From: Hygrocybe punicea
Lineage: Eukaryota > Basidiomycota > Agaricomycetes > Agaricales > Hygrophoraceae
Reading direction: 5' to 3'
NCBI GenBank assembly: GCA_963556145.1
Contig: OY744472.1
Location: forward strand, 5,678,618 to 5,742,617
DNA length: 64,000 nucleotides
Shown: one piece after another, positions 40,227-52,767 of the stretch
How positions within the stretch are numbered: position 1 is the first letter of the stretch
How the letters are laid out: each line of letters opens with the position of its first letter
Notes under the pieces: generated by a model
The model's input: the letters and a program-made list of their open reading frames with translations, nothing else
The model's database searches: none
What the model was told of the DNA's origin: nothing
Position numbers and translations under genes: made by a program

Positions 40227-43200
40227 CTACTCTTCACCTGTCTCATCATTCTCTGAACATGTATCACCACTCTTCTCAATCTCTGAACTCCCACTGCCAC
40301 CATTGTCGCTGTCATCAGTGGAATCACCGTTGCTTTCACCGACACTGCTCTCCTCAGATTGGACCTCTTGTCTTCTTGCTGGAGGCTTGCGGAAATTTGC
40401 CTTCTTCCAGGACTTTTGACGATCCCTGTATTCACGTCTGCTTACTTTGTATGGGATTCCGCGATGCTCTTGATCCAATTTCGCAGCTATCACAGCTGTG
40501 GATGCCTTTACCCTCGTTCTCACCGGTTTCTTCTCTCTGGTGACATTCCCAATCCTGGCCAGCTTGTAGTATCTTGAGTTGGTGACCAGCTCGATGTAAC
40601 CATTGCGTGTCTTCCATATCGTTCCACATCTTCTTCCACCTTCCTGGCATCGTTTGCTGACAGGAAGACACTGAAGGTGAGCAAAGATGATGCTAAGCCC
40701 CGTGTTAATCTCCAGGAGACGACGCTCGGAAAGTGTCTTGCACAGATGATGATATTCCCCAATATAACCCTTATCCATCAATGGCTGCCAAACAGAGTTG
40801 GCATTGAAACCAGCATCGGGAGCGGGGAAAAAGATGGAGAGCATCAAGCGAAACGAAGAGTGTTTTTGTCCAGTCTTTGCCCCTCAAAGATTGTAGCTTG
40901 AAGCCAAGAATGTGCAGTTACGAAAAGATGCCTGTATGGCTTGTACCGTCCAACATTCCATGGCTTCTTGAAGGGTGGTGGGCTTGGGAGGTAGGCCATA
41001 CATGGCATCGTCCACCACGGTAAGCCAGAGATCGACCGTCATTCTGATAAATAGATCATTGGCCTGGGCGTGCTGGTCATACATGGCACTCCATTCCCAA
41101 GCCTTCAACATCGTCTCCGGTGAGTCTTGAACAGCTTGAACCACCAACTTCCAGGGAGGCGAGTCACCGATGGGATACTGAGCATTTGGTTCAGAATTGA
41201 TGAAATTGATTGTCCTAGCCTTTTTGCGTGCCCTCTTGTCCAGCTTCATCACCTTGGCCACCTCATCATCGTCGTTTTGCTCCAATCCTGGAAGAAAGAT
41301 GTTGTTGGAAATGTCTATATCATGCAGAAAGAACATTCCAAATCTTTCTATGCAGGGACCGAAATTGAGATCAATGAGAGCAGCGTTAAGATAGCTGTAG
41401 ATGTTTATGGGGGTGGTGATGATGTTCCGGATCAGATGCATGATCAGACTAGTGATGATTCCATAGTTGGAGGGACGTGATTTCGACAACTTGAGTTGGA
41501 AGTTTTTGAGCTCCAACATTCTCCTTCCCACAAAGGTGAACCAAAGATCGGATTTAACCCACAACACGGGATCTGACCGCAAGTAATCCAATGCCTGGAT
41601 CACAAAATACTGCAAGTCAGATGTAGAAGAAAACCACCAGAGACACACAGCAAACTAGCCTTTCTTTTTGCGGACATCAAAGCCGTCTTGATGGCCAGTC
41701 CACTTCCACGAATTTCTTCTCTAACCCCGAATGACTTTCTTTTGGCACCCTTGAACATGCCACCATATCTTTTGCAACAGTCGAGGAAAGTGGGGGAGGC
41801 AAAGTAAGCCTCACGGTCCTCGCAAAAGTAGGAGTTAGACCCTGGACGGTGAATGGCCTCAAAGTACAGGCCATAGGAAGAACGTGTTACGGATCGCTTC
41901 TGCAGCGGGCTCCGGCAACAATCAACTTAACAGGGGATCGGCTTCCAGAGGGGAGAACAGCAGCTTTCATTGTTGCTTACAGCTAAGACAACACTGCTAA
42001 CAGGGGGGGTCAAGGTCTAGTGTCATTGCGAGCCGTGGGGGTTACCCAAAACAAGATGAGTCTGCCCCAAGAACCAGACTAAACGTAAAGAAAGGAAAAG
42101 AAGAAAAAGTCCGAACCAACAACAAGAACAGTATATATAGTGACTGGTCTTGAGGGGAGGTAAATAGAAATACAACCATGAAGCCACAACATGTCCAACT
42201 CTACCATGTGTTCACCATGAGGCGTACATGAGGCGTCCTCATGTCGATGTTCTCGCGATCCAACTGGAGGCCCGGGTGTCGTTGAGGATAGAAGAGGTCC
42301 GGATGACTCGGATGATTTGTCATCGGATCATGTGACATGCAGAATTGCCAATTCGGGGTCTACACTTGCTGTAACGGGCAAGTGTGCAGTTTGGCAAGTG
42401 CATTGCACGGTCGGGTCGAAGATGGGTATCGTCCAGTGTGGGGTTGGTGATGAGAGTGTCTTGAGGTGGTGTGGATGTAGTGGCAAGGTTTGCATGAAAG
42501 AAAACAAAGGAATGTGTGGAAAGAAAACCAACTAGGACAGTGGGCTAGTCGAGGTCAGACATGTGAACAGCACAAGCTGTACCGGATGACGATGTCTGTG
42601 TTGATGACGTATCGAGGAGCGATGTCTTGTCCTGTTTGTGGAACAAGAAGGTCCACTTGATGTCGGTATTCGTCCAAGAAAGGGTATCATTGTAAACGAG
42701 TGTGGGAGGTATCGAGATCATGATGGAAAAGGATAAATGAACGTGGGTCCAGGTGTCGAGTCATGGCATGAGTGACAAGCTGTGGGAACAAGTCGTCGGG
42801 TACTGCATTGAAGCAGTGTCATGCAAACAATATGCGATAGGGGTTGGTTCACTGTTTGGGAAGTCGTATGGTCTGTGGTCGAAGCCCAAAAGAGTATGCT
42901 CCGGCGATGGTCGGATTAGAGAGAACAGTGAAATGTCTTGTGATCGGGGATTGTCCAGAGTTCGCATGCAGGTGAGGAATGTCGTCGGATCGTCAGGGAG
43001 GATAATGGTGGGCACAGGGTATGAATATGGAAACCAAATATCCGGGAATGGCAATTGTCAATTACGTGTCGATATATTGTCGAGGTGGAAGTCAGAAGTA
43101 TCAATGGCGGAAGGGTTTCGGTGCCAATGCCAAAGATAGATCATAACAAGGTAGAAACCGATCAGGAAGGTGATGGCAATGCTGCCAATAACAATTACGG

Positions 43201-45018
43201 TAATGAGCTGTGTCGGGAGTACAGCCATTGTGATCGGTTTGTCGTGGGATAGCGTAAACAAGATATCGAAGGGAAAAGACAATGTCGGTGACGTCCATCG
43301 GCAAGGAGACTATTCGGGTACAACAAGGTCACGTGGGAGATGTCCATGGTCGGTCTGGATTGTTCTAGAAGAAGGGACAGAAAGAGAACAAGAATAAGAA
43401 AATACAAGGATGTCCAAATGAAGAAATAATGACGTTGAAAGGAAGACAAAGGACAAAAAGAAATGAAAAAGGAAGGTGTGCAGTGCAGAATCGTCATGGT
43501 GGGTATCGGAATGGGCATCGGGGTTGGAAGCAGAGTTGGAAACGTAACAGAACGAAAAGTAAACTGGACTGCCTTCATCCTCTCCTGTTGCATTTCAGCC
43601 TGCATGCCACCATACTGTGCCAGAGTGTTGGTGTTATGGATGGTGCTCTGCTTCATCCCAGCGGCTTGATATGAACCTTGCACAACGGGCAGCTTCCAAA
43701 GACCGACCAAAGGGGTTGCATCTTTGGGATTTGGATGGAAAGAAATCCCAAAGTCGAGGAAGAGCTGTCCATTGGATCGATCCATAGCATAGTCCCAATC
43801 CATTCCGGGGTACTCCCTCATCAAAGCTTGATAGGGGTCATCCTCCACGGTAAGGCCTTTGGAGCTTCGAAAGTCGCAAACGAAGAAGAAGGAACCGAAG
43901 AGATCGAGATTGTCAGGATTTTCCATAATGATTTTCTTCATGCAATACTGCAAATCATCAAGGGCAGAAGCACGAACAGGAGTGGTCTTGGTGTCGACGA
44001 ATCTATGATTTACTGAAGCCTTCCATCTCCACTCATCCAGAGTGAAATCTGTGTACTCCAAACAGCCAGGAACTGTGGAGGCAATGATGGAAGGGAGGAC
44101 GACCTCTGTAAACCACAAAGATTGCACTTCGAAAGGAATCCGGTTGACTCGAAAGCCCCTGAACTCATCCCGGTGAATCATCCGTGGAAAGAAAACATAT
44201 ATGTTCACGCTTCCTGCACCATCTCCAAGATGAGCAAAGTGGGTGTGAGGTATTCCAGACAAAGGAAATGACTTGGATAGCCACTCTGATCGACCACCGC
44301 TGTCCTTGTCGAGCTCTGAACGAGGAAGAAGGATGTCCACATAAACGTGATTGTTTCTGTGGATAAGAGCTTCCCTCCTTTCGTATGGCAACACGAACAT
44401 CTTGATGGCTTGAAGAAAATGGAGTTTGTGAGTGACCCAGATCACACTATCGATGTCAAAACACGAGGTTATTTCATCTTCCTCCAAATGAACTTTGTCT
44501 TCCTCGAGAGATAGGTGGATATAATGGCCATAAGAAGATCGACCGCAAACAAAGGCATTGAAACTCTCTATGGAGTTTTCTCTACCAGCATGAGACAACA
44601 TGTCTTCCATTCCCATAGTCACGATATCGTTAACATCGACATTGATGTCCTCGTGACCACGTCTTGCCAGAGAATAATCACCGGTGATGTGATCGGAGGT
44701 GCTTTCCCCTGTGAGTGATGACCCGACAGGCAGGAGATGTTCTTGGATGAGGATCGGGTCGACATTATTGAACATGAGGGCGAAACTGGGTTCCAACCTG
44801 TAACCATAGTCTTTGTAATGTTCCCATGATGAACGGATGGTGGGCATGGCAAAAGGATTGGTTGGGAAATTGTCAAGATATTTTAGATACGTCGCATTGT
44901 CTTCCAAGGTAGGCCCCAGGAAATACTCATCGAAATTGGAATTAGAAGGAAGAGGGATGAAACGTTGGGGTGGCAAGGGAATCGTGTTATCGGTGGCTTT
45001 CAACCTACGAGGCGCCAA
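40227..45018 (-). pseudogene. Large element-like gene, interrupted
   Basis: The N-terminal exon (from 45018, MAPRRLKATDNTIPLPPQRF) holds FDEYFLGPTLED, FAMPTIRSSWEHYKDYGY and FGSFFFVCDFRSS over about 450 codons. About 1.5 kb of pyrimidine-rich minus-strand sequence follows (about 43,550-41,930), far longer than normal introns here. Coding resumes with YFEAIHRPGSNSYFCEDREA, an intron near 41640, then YFVIQALDYLRSDP...DLWLTVVDDAMYG. At 40884-40886 a TGA interrupts the frame exactly where an Arg codon would read through into GAKTGQKHSSFRLMLS, and the frame goes on to an acidic tail ending at 40227. It is a lineage-specific repetitive gene, perhaps carried by a transposon; I cannot assign a transposase class. 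Confidence 0.5.
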
Positions 45019-45137
45019 GAACGCTCTGTTTCAAGCCCCTTTCATGAACGTATTATTCTTGAGATGAGCAGGAAATTTTTGTTGTCCTGCAGAATCGTGT
45101 CAAGATGAAAGGAATACTCATCAGAAACACAAGAATG

Positions 45138-45470
45138 TTACTCACTGCTCTCCTGGTCCTCGCTCTCTGGCTCATTGCCACTCTGGCTATCATTGGAACT
45201 TGAATGTGGGTTAGATGAGGATTTGATCTTGGCCGCCATAATGGTTCTACTTCGTTTGCAATCTGGGCAATGAGATTGGGCCTTCTTAAATTGTTTTGAC
45301 ATTCTGCTGATTTTGGTCAGCCATTCTTGACCAGACTCCAGCATATCCACGGAAGCTTGGATGGGTTCAGTAACCCAAGCAATGGGATGGGACTCTTTCA
45401 TGGCTTTCCAGGTGGTGAAGCAAATAAATGTTTGTTCCACTATAACCTCAAACATATGCTGCCTCTGGAG
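45138..45470 (-). pseudogene. C-terminal remnant with acidic Ser-rich tail
   Basis: A minus-strand frame reads SGQEWLTKISRMSKQFKK, a CPDC pair (HCPDCKRSR) and an acidic tail SGNEPESEDQESSE. The tail style matches that of the large gene ending at 40227. It could be the end of a second, truncated copy immediately upstream of the first. No start exon is visible. Confidence 0.3.
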
Positions 45471-46316
45471 ATGAGCGCAAGGAATGGAGGGACAGAGAAT
45501 GTGACCGGAATCATCGAATTATACCGGTCTTCTATGTATATATATACAATTCTGGGACATGAAATTGTTGCAGATTTAAGTTGGCAATCCATTGGGCACA
45601 CTACTGAGGTGCTCTGTGCCAATTTTCTAAGAAATCGGTGGACCAGTTATGGAGAAAGAGTCCATGCAAGTTGGGGGGGAATATGTGTTAATGTGGGAAA
45701 TTAGTCCGAGTTTGGCTTCTAATTATCATGTGATGATGGCATCAATTATGATTCATAATCAAGTTGTTTGGTCATGTTTACTTGTCTGATATGGGTTATG
45801 AGACTCCTTCTGGCCTCAATTCTCATAACTGTATTGTGGTCATTCTGCACTTTATGTGCCTCTATAGACTCTTTTATTGCCAATGATCTTGTCTCTGCTC
45901 CGTTCACAATTGTACCACCATCTATTGTATTCAACTCTGCTTGCCATGTAAAGTGGACTTGTGGCCTTGGAGTCTTCAACATTGTCTAAATCCACTCTAC
46001 TGGTGCCGAATCTCACTGTCCATATGAGAAATTTGCAAGTTTTTAACCATCCAAATTTCCATCAAGTACAAAACAATGGTGTTGGTCATGATTGCATTAC
46101 AAGTGCACTGGCAACAGTTCAAATTTGGTGAAGACATGTATGACATTCATAACAGTACTAATGTGTCTGAATCATTTCATCCACAAAACACTGGACCAAG
46201 CAACTGTCTCCAATCATTTGGAGCTGCCTCTTTCTTAGCCCATTCACAAACCTTCTCAATCTTTTGTCCACTACCTGCCACATGTCAGTCCTTCTGCTGA
46301 ACCCGACCTTGACCAT
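45471..46316. other. No supported gene
   Basis: Several frames of 60-80 codons occur (for example plus 46076-46300) without domains or splice signals. Probably decayed element DNA next to the large pseudogene. Confidence 0.35.
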
Positions 46317-47325
46317 TTGAACCCCTGCAAATTGGTTAATCTTGTGTCCCTTCAACACTTGGTGGATGAAGAATCCACACCTGAAACAAATGAGTTGGAG
46401 GCAAACTTGGCAAGTTTGCAGTTGACATTTGCTGGTGTTACATTTAGTGGAGTATTGCTTCTAGACTGTCCACGGGTCAGTCCAGGCTGGCCCTCACCTG
46501 ATTTTGCTGGCCCTGGCCCTGGCCCTGGGTCATAAGGGCCAGGTCAGGGCCAGGCCAGGCCAGGGCCGGCCCTGGTCAGTCCTGGCCCTCTATCTCAAAG
46601 ATTTGTCCATACATACTCTCCATTCACAGTATTCTAATCCACATAGTCATCATTAAAGTCAAAATCCCCAACATATTTCTTCATGATCTCTCCTTCCACA
46701 TCAAGCATTTTATCTGTGTATGCAGCATGTAGCTTACAGTCCTCTGAATTTGAATTCCTTCATTGGCATTATTGAGGGTCATAGTATATGTGCTCAGCAA
46801 TATGGGTTCAGGGTGTATTTATAGCTAGATAGTCATGAGCCATTTTGGTAGCCTTTTATACCATGGAGTTATGAACCTGTGGGGATCCCAAGGCTAAAAG
46901 GATCTCCAACTATGGGAACAAATTTTTCAAGCCTGGTGTCTTTGGAAATGCTAAAGCATGCATGGTTAGAGTAAGCTAAATGACATACATGTACCTCAGA
47001 CATCTAAGAGGGCCAGCCCAGGGCCAGCCCAGGGCCGACCCTCAGGGCCAGCTGTTTACTGACTTGGCCCTTGGCCCTCAATTGGAGGGCCCTTTAGGGC
47101 CGGGCCGGGGTCGACCCTAGGGCCAGAGGCTCATGGCCCTGCCTGTGGACAGTCTAATTGCTTCAGAATTGTCAGGTGATGAAGGACAAGCAGCATGGTT
47201 TGAGATACATAAATAATTTGGTAGCACAATTGTTAGCATCAACAATCATCTCCTTCGAAAAATTTAGCTGGTTGATTGAGGTGAATTTGTACAAGTCAAC
47301 AGAGGCTCTGGATTCCAGAATCTAG
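46317..47325 (+). pseudogene. ORF split by a MITE insertion
   Basis: Before the insertion the frame reads ...LTFAGVTFSGVLL. Directly after the second target-site copy the same phase resumes with QNCQVMKDKQHGL...NNLVAQLLAST to a stop at 47323-47325. The continuous frame across the insertion point suggests that coding DNA, perhaps of an older mobile element, was the target. The family is not recognised. Confidence 0.4.
46462..47156. mobile_element. Non-autonomous hAT-type element (MITE), 695 bp
   Basis: The ends are inverted repeats TAGACTGTCCAC-G/A-GG. They are flanked by a perfect 8-bp direct duplication ATTGCTTC (46454-46461 and 47157-47164). An 8-bp target duplication and a TAG start are hallmarks of the hAT superfamily. 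Inside the ends lie GC-rich subterminal repeats of GGCCCTG/CAGGGCC. There is no transposase frame, so it was moved by an enzyme encoded elsewhere. Both target copies are identical, which suggests a fairly recent insertion. Confidence 0.9.
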
Positions 47326-47509
47326 CAAGTTGGACCAAGGAAAATATTTTATTAATACTCAATAGACAATGTGTAGTCTACAGGTCTGTACATGAATGAG
47401 ATGCCAGAGGTGTGGTCAAGTCGGGGATGGCCGTAAACAGGGTGGTGCCTTGGTTGCTGAATAAGTGGGGTGTGGGGGTTGGGGCATAGGGGCAGGGATG
47501 CGTTGGATT
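47165..47509. other. Spacer between MITE and GC-rich array
   Basis: It contains the tail of the split ORF and then no supported feature. Confidence 0.3.
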
Positions 47510-49400
47510 TGGGGCCCCGGATACCACATTTTCGACGCGAACAAGATGCTGGGGGTGTCGTCGACTGAGGTGGTGTTGAAAGCAGGCGGGGAGGTGGAGC
47601 CGTGGATGTCGAACAAGTAGGAGTGGTTAGTTTGGGCAAAGGGTGGCGAGGTGGCGGACTGGGGCCCCTCGTTATCCTGTTCTCAACGCAATGGTGACGC
47701 GGGAGGTGTAAGTGAGTCAGGGGTGGTCGAGAACGGACGGGGACGGGGAGCCATGGGTGTTGACCAAGCGGGGTTGGGGGTTGTGGGCAAAGGGCAGCGA
47801 GGTGAAGTATGTGGGCCCGCCGTTGTTCCGTTCTCAACGCAAACGTGATGCAGGGGGTGCAAGTGGGTTGGGGGTGCTCGAAAACAGACGTGGAAGGGGT
47901 GCCGTAGGTGTTGACCAAGCGGGGTTGGGGTTGTGGGCAAAGGGCAGCGAGGTGGCAGACTGGGGCCCCCCATTGTCCTGTTCTCAATATGAAGGCGACG
48001 CGGGAGGTGTAAGTGAGTCGGGGGGGGTTGAGAACGGACGGGGACGGGGAGCCATGGGTGTTGACCAAGCGGGGTTGGGGGTTGTGGCAAAGGGCGGCGA
48101 GGTGAAGTATGTGCGCCCCCCCGTCGTCCCGTTCTCAACACGAAGGTAATACGGGGGTTGTAAGTGAGTTGGAGGTGCTCGACAACGGACGGGGAAGTGG
48201 TGCCGTGGGTGTTGACCAAGTGGGGGTGGAGGTTTGGGGCAAAAGGCGGCGAGGTGACGTACTTCGGCTCCCCGTTGTCCCGTTCTCAACGCGAACGAGA
48301 TGCTGGGGTTGTAGGTGAGTTGGGGGTGCTCGAAAACGGATGGGGAAGGCGTACCTTGGCAGTTGAAAAGGTGGGGGTGGGGGTTTTGGGCAAAAGGCGG
48401 CGAGGTGACGTGTTGGAGCTCCCCGTTGTCCGGTTCTCAACGCGAACGCAATGCGGGGTTGTAAGTAAGTTGGGGGTGGTCGAAAGTGGACGGGGAAGGG
48501 GTGCCGTGGGTGTTGAACAAGTGGGTTTGGGGCAAAAGGCGGCGAGGTGACGTACTTCGGCTCCCCGTTGTCCCATTCTCAACGCAAACAAGATGCTGGG
48601 GTTGTAAGTGAGTTGGCGGTGCTCGAAAACGGACGGGGAAGGCGTACCTTGGCAGTTGAAAAGGTGTGGGTCGGCAGTTTGGGCAAAGGGCGGCGAGGTG
48701 ACGTATTTGGGCTCCCCGTCATCCCGTTCTCAACGCGAACGCGATGCTGGGAGTGTAAGTGGGTTGGGGGTGCTCGAAAACGGACGGGGCATGGGTGCCG
48801 TGGGTGTTGACCAAGCGGGGTTGGGGGTTGTGGGCAAAACGGGGCGAGGTGACGTATTTGGGTTCCCCGTTGTACGGTTCGCAACGCGGACGCGATGCGT
48901 GGGTTGTAAGTGAGGTGGGGGTGGTCGAAAATGGACGAGGAAGGGGTGCCGTGGGTGTTGCACCAAGTGGGGGTGGGTGTTTGGGACAAAAGGTGGCGAG
49001 GTGGCGTATGTGGACCCCCCGTTGTCCCGTTCTCAACGCGAACGTGACGCGGGGGTTGTAAGTGGGTCTAAGTTGCTCGAAAACGGACGGTGACGGGGTG
49101 CCGTGGGTGTTGACCAAGTGGGGTGGGGATTTGGGGCAAAGGGCGTCATGGAGACGTATTTGGGCTCTCCGTCGTCCCGTTGTCAATGCGAATGAGACGC
49201 GGAGGGACTAGTCGAGTCGGGGGTAGTCGAAAACCATCTGGGAGGGGCCTCCTACGTGTTGAAAATATGGGGGGTGGGTCAAGTGCCCATAGCGGGAATC
49301 CAAGGGACTCAGGCCCCACGACTGCTCGTTTGCAACACGAACGAGCCGCAGGAGGTGTACTTGAGTCAGGGACGCTCAAAAACCGTGGCGCAGGGGTTGT
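47510..49400. repeat. Tandem repeat, about 150-bp GC-rich unit, 12-13 copies
   Basis: GTTCTCAACGCGAACG or a variant recurs every 145-153 bp (near 47679, 47832, 47982, 48132, 48283, 48433, 48579, 48727, 48878, 49031, 49180). Each unit also has GGGGTGCTCGAAAACGGACG and GCAAAGGGCGGCGAGGTGA. Long frames stay open on both strands because of composition. On the minus strand they would give Pro/His-rich repeats, but indels break the phase between units, so coding is unlikely. Confidence 0.9.
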
Positions 49401-49454
49401 ACTGGCTGTGAAAAACGACGCGGGTGGGTTAATGCAAGGCGCTCAGGCCCCTAG

Positions 49455-49546
49455 TGCTGGTGCTGGTGCTGGTGCTGGTGCTGGTGCTGGTGCTGGTGCT
49501 GGTGCTGGTGCTGGTGCTGGTGCTGGTGCTGGTGCTGTTGCCGGTG
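49455..49546 (+). repeat. CTGGTG hexanucleotide microsatellite
   Basis: About 14 perfect CTGGTG units, followed by a shorter interrupted run of the same unit at about 49648-49690. Between them an imperfect palindrome of ACCTCGCGAGGG and CCCTCGCGAGGT flanks GGCCGGCC. Confidence 0.95.
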
Positions 49547-49699
49547 CTGGCATTCTGTGCTGTCGTCTTGCCTGTAATACCTCGCGAGGGTGGCCGGCCA
49601 CCTCAATTGACGTGGGCCTGGCCCTCGCGAGGTACTCGGGGGTGATGCTGGTGCTGGTGCTGGTGCTGGTGCTGGTGCCGGTGCTGGCATTCGTGCTTT

Positions 49700-50189
49700 G
49701 GTCTTGCCTTACGGAGTAGGTGGCGACCGTTGATGAAAACTTGGCACACACCTGAGCCGGAGTGTGGGCGCACCATACCTCCGGTCTGGCTCAACGTTCT
49801 CCCAGTCGTCCGCGTCGTTTTGGTGCGTGTAAGTTGGCCGCTGGGTTGTGGTGACGAGTAGTGATGGTCGCGGCCGTGTCGTGCGCCCGCGCTCGTGGCT
49901 GTTGTCTTGGTCCGTTTGCGTTGTCGCGTTGGTCACCTGGACCCTCCCGGCTGTTTTCCTTCCTCTTGGCAGCGTAGGACTGGGTATGTACTAGAAAATT
50001 AGGACGAGGTTAACTAGAAAAATTATTACATGTTGATAAAAGAGGAAAAACAAATGAAAACGTACGTTTGTGGCCCACACCGTACCCAACCCTTAGCCGT
50101 ACTGGAGAAAGCATTGCGAGGACTGAGGTGGTGAGAAAATGAGAAGTGTAATTGCATATCGTAGTCATGATAAGGGCTTAGCTCGGCTA
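49700..50189. other. No supported gene
   Basis: GC-rich then AT-rich transition with short frames only. Confidence 0.35.
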
Positions 50190-50585
50190 ACTTGTCGAAC
50201 TTAATCGAACCTTGCCGAACCTTGACCGAACTTGCCTAATTTAGTTGTACCGAACTTAGTCGAACCTGAATCGAACCTTATCGAACCTTATCGAACCTAC
50301 CGAACCTGCCTTATTTGGTTGGACCGAACCCACCGAACCTTGTCGAACCTCATCGAACCTGCCTTATTTGGTGGGATCGAACTTGATCGAACCCACCGAA
50401 CCTCATCGAACCTCATCGAACCTACCGAACTTGCCTTATTTGGTTGGATCAAACTTGATCGAACTTACCGAACCTCATCGAACCTTGTTGAACCTACCGA
50501 ACTTGCCTTATTTGGTTGGACCGAACTTACCGAACCTCATCGAACCTCATCGAACCTACCAAACTTGCCTTATTTGGTTGGACCT
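50190..50585 (+). repeat. TCGAACC-type minisatellite
   Basis: Built of 8-10 bp words (CGAACCTCAT, CGAACCTTG, CGAACCTACC) arranged in a higher-order unit of about 75-90 bp that always includes GCCTTATTTGGTTGGA. At least five higher-order copies are seen. All plus frames read simple repeats (IEPHRT, NLPNL), so it is not coding. Confidence 0.9.
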
Positions 50586-51679
50586 CTGCAAGTACCTCAC
50601 TTTATTTTTCCCTTGGATTGATGTGGTCTTGTAGCTCAAATGTACAAGTCACCTATTTGGAGAAAACCAAGACTATGGTCAATACCACGATCCCCACCCA
50701 GTTCTGGTCACCCATCATGATGATGCCAGCATTTGAGGTTCATCTTTGGCAACACCACCTTTGACTAATACAGGCAAAGATGCTGAGCCAATATGCCAGT
50801 GACAGCATGAATTTCTATGCCAGGAGATGGACAAGCAAGCGGTATATCACGTAACCACTTCGTCTATTTGCTTCATAACCATTTTGTTTGTGCAGAAAGC
50901 TGCAAAGTCTTGAGGCATCTGACTTTGACTTTGACTCTTACTATTCAAGGCTGTTTGGTGAGTTCAATTGGTGAGTTCCATTGCTAACAACAATGATTAC
51001 ACTCTGTCTAGACAACTTTCATGTGTATGACTCAACACACAGGGTTTGTACAACTTTGAGAATGACAAGGGGAGGAGGGGGAGCTGAGGGAAATTGAGGA
51101 AATCAAGGGCAATTGAGTAGCCTGTAGGGTATTCAAGGCAAATCAATGGGATTTGTTTATATCGGAAAATGTGATAACATGAAAACAATAAATTCTATTC
51201 TCACTGAAGACGCATCATGTATATCATACCAGTTCAGTGCAGCTCAGGGGTAATATATTGAGATAGAGTGTATGATCTTAGTATCTTATTATCAGGATTG
51301 CTGGTGTCATCAGCCAGACTCAGTGCAGTTCATTGCAGTGCATGTCGATTTTCAGTGTGGATCAAGGTGAGACCAGGAGGTCTCAGAAACAGCTCCAACA
51401 GCTGGATCTAGGGTTAATTCTCAACCAGAGTGAAGAGAGCCTCTAGATAAGTTTACTGGAAGAGTCACAATCAGGAGTGGCGGTTTTGTCATAGAACCAA
51501 GCTGATAAGGCTTTGAGCCAAGTATTGGACAATCATCAAAAGATGGAAGTCCTGACTGAATTGTGGGAAATATTGTAAGGGGATATGGATCTTTGTCTGA
51601 ACTGGTGAGTTGGCTTGATGTTTGTGTTGAAATGTAATGTATTATGACGAGGACTGGAGGTTGAGGAAGAGTGACGGCT
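50586..51679. other. No supported gene
   Basis: About 1.1 kb of AT-leaning DNA with short frames only. Confidence 0.35.
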
Positions 51680-51683
51680 GTGA

Positions 51684-51756
51684 CAAATGAAGTTTCAGTG
51701 AAGTATGAACATTGCTTGGGCATTTCGCCCAGGTTTGTATTTTGAACTATTAACAT
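51684..51756 (+). repeat. Dispersed element shared with the satellite border
   Basis: GTGAAGTATGAACATTGC followed by TTGGGCATTTCGCCCA and GTTTGTATTTTGAACT closely matches 58247-58299, just before the satellite. The core contains a perfect hairpin GGGCATTTCGCCC. The two copies share about 55 bp and then diverge. Confidence 0.8.
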
Positions 51757-51759
51757 ACC

Positions 51760-52300
51760 ATAATGCAGATTGTCCATCTGCAGATGAGGTTATATCTCCA
51801 TGGGTTTATGTCCAATTAACTAGAGCTTTTAAGGTCATTAGTAAGCACCCTTTGGCTAGAATTTGAGATAGTCACGTGACCCATCAGCCCTCACGTTACC
51901 ACGCGAGACCACTGCCAATCAGGTGACTTACAAATCTCTTAGCTCTCCAATGCCTGGCCTCTCGCGCATCCTCGCCAACCCTCACGTCAAAATGTAGGAG
52001 ACAAAAAGTTATCTATTATGCTATAGATTGTATATTTGTAAGCCCTTAATTCCTTTCTTCCACGTTGGTGAGCACGATAATAAACTTTATGTTTTTAACA
52101 ACTGTTCAACCCCTCAATCATTTACGGTGTTGCGCACCCACGCTGCTGCCAAAAATTCTAAGATTTGTTTTACAGATCATAGACCTACTTGTATATCTGA
52201 GAACGGCAGCGCTTCATCCCCGGACAACTACATCTTCATATTTATTTTTTTCAAGACAATCTAGTAGGTTTTCACTTATTTCTCAAATCAGGGGTTCAAC
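51760..52300. other. No supported gene
   Basis: Short frames only. The plus frame 52028-52264 lacks any feature of a real protein. Confidence 0.3.
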
Positions 52301-52309
52301 GCGGAGACA

Positions 52310-52729
52310 AATGAACTTCTCACTTTCAGGCATCGTTCACTATGATGGTATGTGTCTTCACAAATATATTTAGAATTTTTACTAAATATCCAGACCTGCC
52401 AGTTGCTCGCCGATTCTCAAGTGGCTGAGCCGCTAAACTCGTAACTCAGCCACACTCAGGTTACTTCAACTGACCCTACCTCGCGCTAACAGGGTCCCGC
52501 TAGCAAAGTCACCGTGCGCGTCCTCAACCTGTACCAATGGCCAGCTATTCTGACCCTCGGGAGGTGGAACGTAGGCAACGCGGGGGCACACACGAAATGG
52601 TAATTCTCCCTTTTGGGCCTTTTCCTTCCACAGGCTGATTTATCTATGGCACAAGGATACCACGACCATTCCCAACGCTCCCCACCACATCCCAACGACG
52701 ACAACGACTCGGACAACGACAACGACAAA

Positions 52730-52767
<38 letters not shown>

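Noticed and set aside
42317..43397. Plus-strand ORFs within the large minus-strand gene
   Set aside because: They arise from purine-rich composition opposite the pyrimidine-biased gap, with no coding features.
49443..49751. Ala-Gly, Pro-Ala and Gln-His repeat proteins
   Set aside because: All are frames of the CTGGTG microsatellite; none has a start or flanking domain.
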